Shown here: piece after piece, positions 58,598 through 64,000 of the stretch
How the letters are laid out: every line of letters starts with the position of its first letter
Position numbering within the stretch: the stretch's first letter is position 1
From: Acidimicrobiales bacterium
Lineage (GTDB): Bacteria > Actinomycetota > Acidimicrobiia > Acidimicrobiales > UBA8592
Length of the DNA stretch: 64,000 nucleotides
Assembly: GCA_030740795.1 (NCBI GenBank)
Contig: JASLWO010000068.1
Coordinates: 1 to 64,000, forward strand
Direction: 5' to 3'
Program-made: the position numbers and the translations under genes
The notes under the pieces: model-generated
What the model was told of the DNA's origin: nothing
Databases searched by the model: none
The model's input: the letters and a program-made list of their open reading frames with translations, nothing else

Positions 58598-59821
58598 GTG
58601 GGCAATACAGAATCAAATCATGAAATGATTCAACCGCTAAATGGGATCCGCGTACTCGCAGCTGAACAGATGCAATCTCTTCCATATGCGACTCAGATGC
58701 TAGCTAGCCTTGGAGCAGAGGTTGTTAAAGTAGAACACCCAACTCGCGGAGATTTAGGAAGGTCGAGCCTTCCTGCAACAAGTGACACCGAAGGGAACCC
58801 TGTCGGAGCTACTTTCCTACGAAACAACCTTTATAAGAAAAGTATTGCCTTGGATCTCAAACACGAATCAGGGCAAGACTTATTTAGACGTTTGGCAAAA
58901 GGTTTTGATGTCGTAGCAGAGAATTTCAAAGCAGGGACCATGGAACGTTTCGGTCTCGGTTACAGTGACCTTAGAAAACACCAGCCCAAACTTATATATC
59001 TCTCAATCTCAGGTTTTGGTAACACTGTTGACACCCCGTACAGTGAATGGCCCGCTTTCGCTCCCATCGCTGAAGCAATGTCAGGCATCTACAATTTTAA
59101 CCGTGGAGATGATGAAGAGATCAAAGTTTCACCGGTTGGTGCTTTAGGTGATACTGGAAGCGGCCTATTCGCCGTTATCGGTGTCCTTTCTGCATTACGA
59201 CAAAGAGACCTCACAGGAGAAGGTCTATATGTAGATATTTCCATGCTTGATTCAATGGTCGCATTTGCAGATATCGTGCCGAACTACTTATCCCTTGGTA
59301 AGAATCCTCGCACGCCGAGTTCACTTATAAATCACGGATTCAAAATTCAGGCTGGAGAAATCGTTATCCAAATTGGGCGCGAGCACCAGTTTGAAGCGTT
59401 AACTAAGGTGCTGGGAAAGTCTGAGTGGCTTATTGACGACCGTTTTAACACTAGATCAGGGTGGGTCGAAAACATCGGTATCATACGAACTGCCATTTAT
59501 GATTGGGCAGGAACCAAAAGCTTAATAACAGTATGCGATAACCTTGCGAAGGCTGGCATAGCAGCAGCCCCAGCATTTGAAGCAGAGGATGTAGTCAACG
59601 ATCCGCACATACTTGCTCGCGAAATGCTTATTGAGGTGCCTACCGGCGGTGACCATCAGGTCCTAACTGCTGGAAACCCGGTTCGGATGACAGGAGTTAC
59701 CAAAAGAGCAATAACCGCACCTCCGTCACTGGGAGCCGATACCAAAAGTTTGCTGCAAGATGAGCTTTCAATCTCTGATAGCGAATACGAGAACCTGCAA
59801 TCTCTAGGCATCATTAACTAA
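58598..59821 (+). CDS. CaiB/BaiF family (class III) CoA-transferase
   Basis: GIRVLAAEQMQSLPYATQMLASLGAEVVKVEHPTRGD, SIALDLKHESGQDLFRRLAKGFDVVAENFKAGTMERFGLGY. Confidence 0.92.
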   Translation: MGNTESNHEMIQPLNGIRVLAAEQMQSLPYATQMLASLGAEVVKVEHPTRGDLGRSSLPATSDTEGNPVGATFLRNNLYKKSIALDLKHESGQDLFRRLAKGFDVVAENFKAGTMERFGLGYSDLRKHQPKLIYLSISGFGNTVDTPYSEWPAFAPIAEAMSGIYNFNRGDDEEIKVSPVGALGDTGSGLFAVIGVLSALRQRDLTGEGLYVDISMLDSMVAFADIVPNYLSLGKNPRTPSSLINHGFKIQAGEIVIQIGREHQFEALTKVLGKSEWLIDDRFNTRSGWVENIGIIRTAIYDWAGTKSLITVCDNLAKAGIAAAPAFEAEDVVNDPHILAREMLIEVPTGGDHQVLTAGNPVRMTGVTKRAITAPPSLGADTKSLLQDELSISDSEYENLQSLGIIN

Positions 59822-59822
59822 A

Positions 59823-60368
59823 TCAAGGATTGCTTTCGTTTCGAAACTTCCTAACTGCAACATCTTCTAAAGGCATTCGTCCTATTCCTATATTGCTCTT
59901 AGGCCAAGATGCTTCAGGAAGTTTAAGAGGTGATTCTCTACCCTCTCCAAACCATAGCAAATGCCGCCTGCTCTTAAATTTCCATCTCTTGTTCTCTTCG
60001 TCGTCATGATCGGTTACCTGATATTGGTCCACATATTTGATTAACTGTTCGTAATATCCTTCACTTCCATTCTGCGCATAACATCTAGCCCAGACTTCTC
60101 CATTTGCTAGTTCAGAGTTCTCAAAAGAAATTGTGTGGTTGGCTATGAGAATTACAGCGAATTCTAAATCACCCATCGTTTTATCCATCATTGACCTTAA
60201 AGCTTTCTCTCCAGAACCAAGCGATCCGAAAGAAGCGTTTTGCACGTACAGTGACACCATCAGATCCGTATCCTTGGTGGTTACAGCTTGCGAGTATAGG
60301 TAGACCAATTCTCTAATATGGTCTTTCGCAATTAATTTCTGCACTGCACTTGAGTTGTTATCTGACAT
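59823..60368 (-). CDS. SnoaL-like (NTF2-fold) protein
   Basis: LIAKDHIRELVYLYSQAVTTKDTDLMVSLYVQNASFG; WKFKSRRHLLW. Confidence 0.8.
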   Translation of the reverse strand: MSDNNSSAVQKLIAKDHIRELVYLYSQAVTTKDTDLMVSLYVQNASFGSLGSGEKALRSMMDKTMGDLEFAVILIANHTISFENSELANGEVWARCYAQNGSEGYYEQLIKYVDQYQVTDHDDEENKRWKFKSRRHLLWFGEGRESPLKLPEASWPKSNIGIGRMPLEDVAVRKFRNESNP

Positions 60369-60443
60369 TTGTACAGTTTCTCACACCTTTGTGGTAATGA
60401 CCTGAGTTTGGGAAATTGATTGTATGTACTTTACAGTTAAAGT

Positions 60444-60974
60444 GTGGGTGAAGAAGAAAAACATGATGCGTGGGAAACACGGCGAAACATTTCCACGTTC
60501 ACTCTTTCTGGTAACGAAATTGAAGACATTATTAACAACTCAAGCCATGCGGTTGTTTCATGGGTTACTAAATCGAATGAGCCTGTAACCGCGGTGATGC
60601 TTTACGTAGTTTTGGATGGACGTATAACCGTTACCTCTACTACTAATCGAGCGAAATACCATGCTTGGAAACGCAACCCATCAGCTTCATTTTGTATTTG
60701 GGATGAGAGAAATATTGGCAGGCAGGTAACTCTTCGCGGAACGATTCAGATCACAAAGGATGATGAACTTCTTCGCCGATACACGCAAGCTTTTTTAACT
60801 AGGGCGATGGGAGGAAATCCGCCGACAAACGACAGATTAGAAAAGGAATTAGCTACTTTCCAAGCCCCTGATCGTCATATGATGCAATTGCATGTTCAAA
60901 CAAAACTGAGCCATGACCTGAACGCTCTCTTGGAAAAAGAAGTACGCATGCGTTCTTTGGAGGAACTGCAGTGA
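60444..60974 (+). CDS. Pyridoxamine 5'-phosphate oxidase family (split-barrel flavin) protein
   Basis: HAVVSWVTKSNEPVTAVMLYVVLDGRITVTSTTNRAKYHAWKRNPSASFCIWDE. GTG start 6 nt after TACAGT. Confidence 0.82.
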   Translation: MGEEEKHDAWETRRNISTFTLSGNEIEDIINNSSHAVVSWVTKSNEPVTAVMLYVVLDGRITVTSTTNRAKYHAWKRNPSASFCIWDERNIGRQVTLRGTIQITKDDELLRRYTQAFLTRAMGGNPPTNDRLEKELATFQAPDRHMMQLHVQTKLSHDLNALLEKEVRMRSLEELQ

Positions 60975-61411
60975 TTGTTTCAGAAGAAGAAATGCTTGAT
61001 CTGCGTGGGTATAAATTTCCTGGTGGTGTCCGAACTGTAGAGCATTGGGAGAACTGGTTACTCACTGACTGCACCACTGGTCAACAATTGCCAGATAACT
61101 TGGTACACCCAATAGCGCTTTTCCATGTTCCAATCCAAGGTTCTGGTTGCTCAATCTCGGAATTATTCTCCTTAGTGCGTGTTCAAGGGGCTGGGTCTGT
61201 TGGTCTTGATGGTTACGATTGGGAATATTTTCATCCATTAAAAGAGGATGTCCCGTACCTCTGCGAAGGTGAAGTCATAGACGTCCAAAGGGTCAAAACA
61301 GACAATGGAAAAATATACGACCGTTTCGTTTTCTCTATAGATCTCTTAAATGAAAGTGATTTATTGATTGCGAGAGTCACGAACCATTGGCGGTTATGGA
61401 GGAAAAGATGA
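60971..61411 (+). CDS. Hotdog-fold (FAS1-like/MaoC-like) dehydratase component
   Basis: GTGA overlap with upstream gene; position paired with second hotdog gene; YDWEYFHPLKEDVPYLCEGEVIDVQRVKTDNGKIYDRFVFSIDLLNESDLLIARVTNHW. Confidence 0.6.
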   Translation: MIVSEEEMLDLRGYKFPGGVRTVEHWENWLLTDCTTGQQLPDNLVHPIALFHVPIQGSGCSISELFSLVRVQGAGSVGLDGYDWEYFHPLKEDVPYLCEGEVIDVQRVKTDNGKIYDRFVFSIDLLNESDLLIARVTNHWRLWRKR

Positions 61412-61830
61412 GTGACCTCTCTTCCTACATAGGCTTTGACCTCCCGACTCTAGAGGTGAATCTTATAGACCCACAGAAAATGAAAACTATGGCTGCCTTG
61501 CTTCGAGATCCATACCCCGTACATTGGGACCAGAATGCAAATGAATCATTAGGTTTTGGTAATCGCGTCATCAATCAAGGACCACTTAACCTTTCTTACA
61601 TCGCCAACATGCTTATGGAGTGGCAGGGTCCAACTTGCATCAAAAGACTCAAAGCAAAATTCTTGAAACCTGTGTTTGATGGAGAGACTGTAGTGGCTGG
61701 AGGGAAAGTACTTGACGTATTGGAGGAATCTTCATCACGAATCCTTTGCCAGATATGGTTATCGCGCGGAGATGAAATTGTTCTAACAGGTGAAGCAGAA
61801 ATTATCGTAACTAAAGAAGAGACTGATTAA
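61408..61830 (+). CDS. Hotdog-fold protein (MaoC-like)
   Basis: ATGA overlap; GNRVINQGPLNLSYIANMLMEWQGPTCIKRLKAKFLKPVFDGETVVAGGKVL. Confidence 0.7.
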   Translation: MSDLSSYIGFDLPTLEVNLIDPQKMKTMAALLRDPYPVHWDQNANESLGFGNRVINQGPLNLSYIANMLMEWQGPTCIKRLKAKFLKPVFDGETVVAGGKVLDVLEESSSRILCQIWLSRGDEIVLTGEAEIIVTKEETD

Positions 61831-61831
61831 C

Positions 61832-62302
61832 TTATTGCGAATTCTCACGACTTACGTGTACGAGAGCTGGGCAAACACACGCTAAGAGGGTTTCGCCTGT
61901 TTCAGCAACGACACGGTACTCATGCGTAACAATTCCCCTTGACGAATCTTTCGTAGAAATTCGCATACCAAGCAATCGGCTTTCAGCTCTAAATTTAATT
62001 CCAGGTCGGAGTGGATTCGGAAAACTGAAATCTTCAAATCCCATACCGGCTATCCAAGCAATATCCCCGTTTACTTCCAAATTCAATTTATTCCACATAG
62101 CAAACGTATAAGTCCCGGACGCGATGATCCCACCAAACGGCGATTCTTTCGCTGAAACAGGGTCTGTGTGAAAGTATTGTTGATCGTACTCTAAAGCAAA
62201 CTTAATCAGTTCCTCTTCGCTTGATTCGTGCCATCTTGAAACAAATTCTTCCCCCACTTCAAGGTCGTCAAAATAACGAGTAGGTCTGACATCTTCACTC
62301 AT
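61832..62302 (-). CDS. MaoC-family dehydratase
   Basis: YFDDLEVGEEFVSRWHESSEEELIKFALEYDQQYFHTDPVSAKESPFGGIIASGTYTFAMW. Confidence 0.9.
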   Translation of the reverse strand: MSEDVRPTRYFDDLEVGEEFVSRWHESSEEELIKFALEYDQQYFHTDPVSAKESPFGGIIASGTYTFAMWNKLNLEVNGDIAWIAGMGFEDFSFPNPLRPGIKFRAESRLLGMRISTKDSSRGIVTHEYRVVAETGETLLACVCPALVHVSRENSQ

Positions 62303-62306
62303 CCTC

Positions 62307-63524
62307 TTAATGTTCCTTTGAATACAAAACCCCTATTTTCCCAAGGTCGGTTATCCGTTCTGCGCTTAAGCCTAAGAGAGTATTCAGAATTTCGTAATTA
62401 TGTTCACCCAATGCTGACGCAACATAATCATCATCAGGCAAAGGGTCGGAGCTTTTGAATGGAAATCCAGGAATTTGCACTTCTCCAGCCAAAGGATCAT
62501 TCACAGTCCTAACTGTTCCTCTTTCAAGAAAATGAGGGTGAGAAAGCGCATCTTGAGGCGCTAAGGCGGGACCACAGGGAACGCGATGCGATTGGAGTTT
62601 CTCCAATACAGCATTGTCCGTTTCATAGGTTGACATCCACATCTCAATGATCTCAGTGAGAGCCGCACGATTTTCTAAACGCGCTGGATTTCCTTTGAAA
62701 CGTTCATCGTTTGCCAATTCTGGATATCCCATAGCTTCATACAGGTTAGCGATTTGGGCTTCAGCACATAGAATTACTATCCAACCCTCAGGACCATGAA
62801 ATGACCCAGCTGGTGAAAGCATTTGAAATTCAGTTCCCTGTCTCATAGGAATATATTCTCCATTAGTCATTGATGAAGCGTGTACCGGCATGTCTTGCAT
62901 ATGGAATAGCGCATCAACCATTGAAATATCTAAATGAGTGCCTCTTCCAGTCCGTTCTCGATGGAACAACGCATGCCCTATGGCTGCAAAGGCGTGTACC
63001 CCAGCGTTGGTATCACCCATACCTATCCCAACAAACATAGGGGGTCGGTCAGGTTCTCCGGTCATGTGCATAATGCCCGCATACCCTTGAGCTATCAAGT
63101 CAAAGCATGGAAGGGAAGATAACGGTCCGGTCTGTCCAAAACCTGATACCGATGCCATTATCAGTTTCGGATTATTTCTTTTGAGTGAGCCATATCCTAA
63201 TCCTTTTCTGTCAAGGACTCCCGGGCTGAAATTTTCAACTACGACATCTACATGGCTAGCCAAATCAAGGATCAGCTTTTTCCCATCATCAGTATTCATG
63301 TCTATACAAACACTTCTTTTTCCTCGATTCTGTTGAATGTGTGTGCCTGCCCGTTTGTTGATTCTCGGTCTATTGGACCTGTTTGGGTCTCCATAAGGCG
63401 GCTGTTCAATTTTGATCACATCTGCTCCCAGTTCGGTAAGAAGCCGAGTGCATGCTGGCCCTGCGAGGTATCGTGTCAGGTCCAACACTTTAATTTCTTC
63501 AAGCCACCTCTCTGAAATTGCCAT
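62307..63524 (-). CDS. CaiB/BaiF family CoA-transferase
   Basis: IKVLDLTRYLAGPACTRLLTELGADVIKIEQPPYGD, NRGKRSVCIDMNTDDGKKLILDLASHVDVVVENFSPGVLDRKGLGY. Confidence 0.95.
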   Translation of the reverse strand: MAISERWLEEIKVLDLTRYLAGPACTRLLTELGADVIKIEQPPYGDPNRSNRPRINKRAGTHIQQNRGKRSVCIDMNTDDGKKLILDLASHVDVVVENFSPGVLDRKGLGYGSLKRNNPKLIMASVSGFGQTGPLSSLPCFDLIAQGYAGIMHMTGEPDRPPMFVGIGMGDTNAGVHAFAAIGHALFHRERTGRGTHLDISMVDALFHMQDMPVHASSMTNGEYIPMRQGTEFQMLSPAGSFHGPEGWIVILCAEAQIANLYEAMGYPELANDERFKGNPARLENRAALTEIIEMWMSTYETDNAVLEKLQSHRVPCGPALAPQDALSHPHFLERGTVRTVNDPLAGEVQIPGFPFKSSDPLPDDDYVASALGEHNYEILNTLLGLSAERITDLGKIGVLYSKEH

Positions 63525-63557
63525 CTGAACCCTTTCTTTTGCTTCTCCTAATGTAGT

Positions 63558-64000
63558 TCAGGCATATTGCCAGCCACCGTCAACAGGGATAACAGCCCCA
63601 TTGATCTGAGCAGCTCTTTCACTGGCAAGGAACGAGACTATTTCCCCTATACTTTCTGGAGTTGAAATTCCCCCCGTTAGAGTTGGCATGAAATGAGTGG
63701 TGGCCCACTCAACTAATTCTTCCCAATTCCCTGTTACGCCATCTGCGGAAGCACGTTTTTCGATCATTTTTTTGACTTCCTGTGTTGCTATTAAGCCTGG
63801 ATTTATCATATTAACGGTGATTCCTGTGCCGCGCAGTTCAACTGCAAGGCTTCGTATTATTGGCTGCAAAGCGGCTTTTGATCCGTAGTACCCCGGGCTA
63901 TGCGAACTAGGTCGGTTGATTCCGATGGTCCCTAGGAAAAGAATTCGACCCCATTCCCGTGATTTCATACCGGCCATCACGGCTTGGGTAAATCTCACGC
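63558..64000 (-). CDS. SDR family oxidoreductase, 5' truncated by window edge
   Basis: GYYGSKAALQPIIRSLAVELRGTGITVNMINPGLI...IPVDGGWQYA; N-terminal Rossmann motif lies outside the window. Confidence 0.9.
   Translation of the reverse strand, partial: VRFTQAVMAGMKSREWGRILFLGTIGINRPSSHSPGYYGSKAALQPIIRSLAVELRGTGITVNMINPGLIATQEVKKMIEKRASADGVTGNWEELVEWATTHFMPTLTGGISTPESIGEIVSFLASERAAQINGAVIPVDGGWQYA

Noticed and set aside
1-64000. Mobile elements, CRISPR arrays, prophage or defence islands
   Set aside because: No transposase/integrase motifs, no regularly spaced repeats, no phage structural genes or recognisable defence genes among the ORFs.

Overview
This 64 kb window is a dense, moderately AT-rich, chromosomal-type segment with very short intergenic gaps. 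I saw no rRNA, tRNA, CRISPR array, transposase or phage genes. Gene content suggests a streamlined, probably marine actinobacterium (Acidimicrobiia-like, by inference): mycothione reductase, a gcvH-garA-MerR-bifunctional nuclease-MerR block resembling Mycobacterium Rv1826-Rv1830, and many acyl-CoA/SDR/CoA-transferase genes. Main modules: a TPP-riboswitch-controlled thiamine ABC transporter (ThiBPQ-like); a branched-chain-type ABC transporter with a fused LivH-LivM permease, next to enoyl-CoA hydratase, lipid-transfer thiolase and DUF35-like genes; a tandem glycine riboswitch upstream of gcvP; gcvT/gcvH; aroC, leuS, murF and leuA; and an oxidative accessory cluster (2OG-Fe dioxygenase, ABM monooxygenase, ferritin-like diiron protein, MenB-like, two P450s). 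The strongest hidden signal is an AhpD/CMD-family gene at 43834-44709, interrupted by one in-frame TGA exactly where the family has the second Cys of CxxC (C-G-Y-TGA). A 6-bp GC hairpin with a G-containing 5-nt loop lies 24 nt downstream, so this is a probable selenoprotein that the ORF track truncates to 44071-44709. Two further hidden signals are a leaderless Leu-rich leader peptide (MHNLLLDLRLTCPVV) upstream of leuA, and a recurrent promoter/start layout TANNNT-N6-ATG/GTG at a dozen or more genes. That layout implies widespread leaderless transcription and also supports the start of the TGA-interrupted gene.
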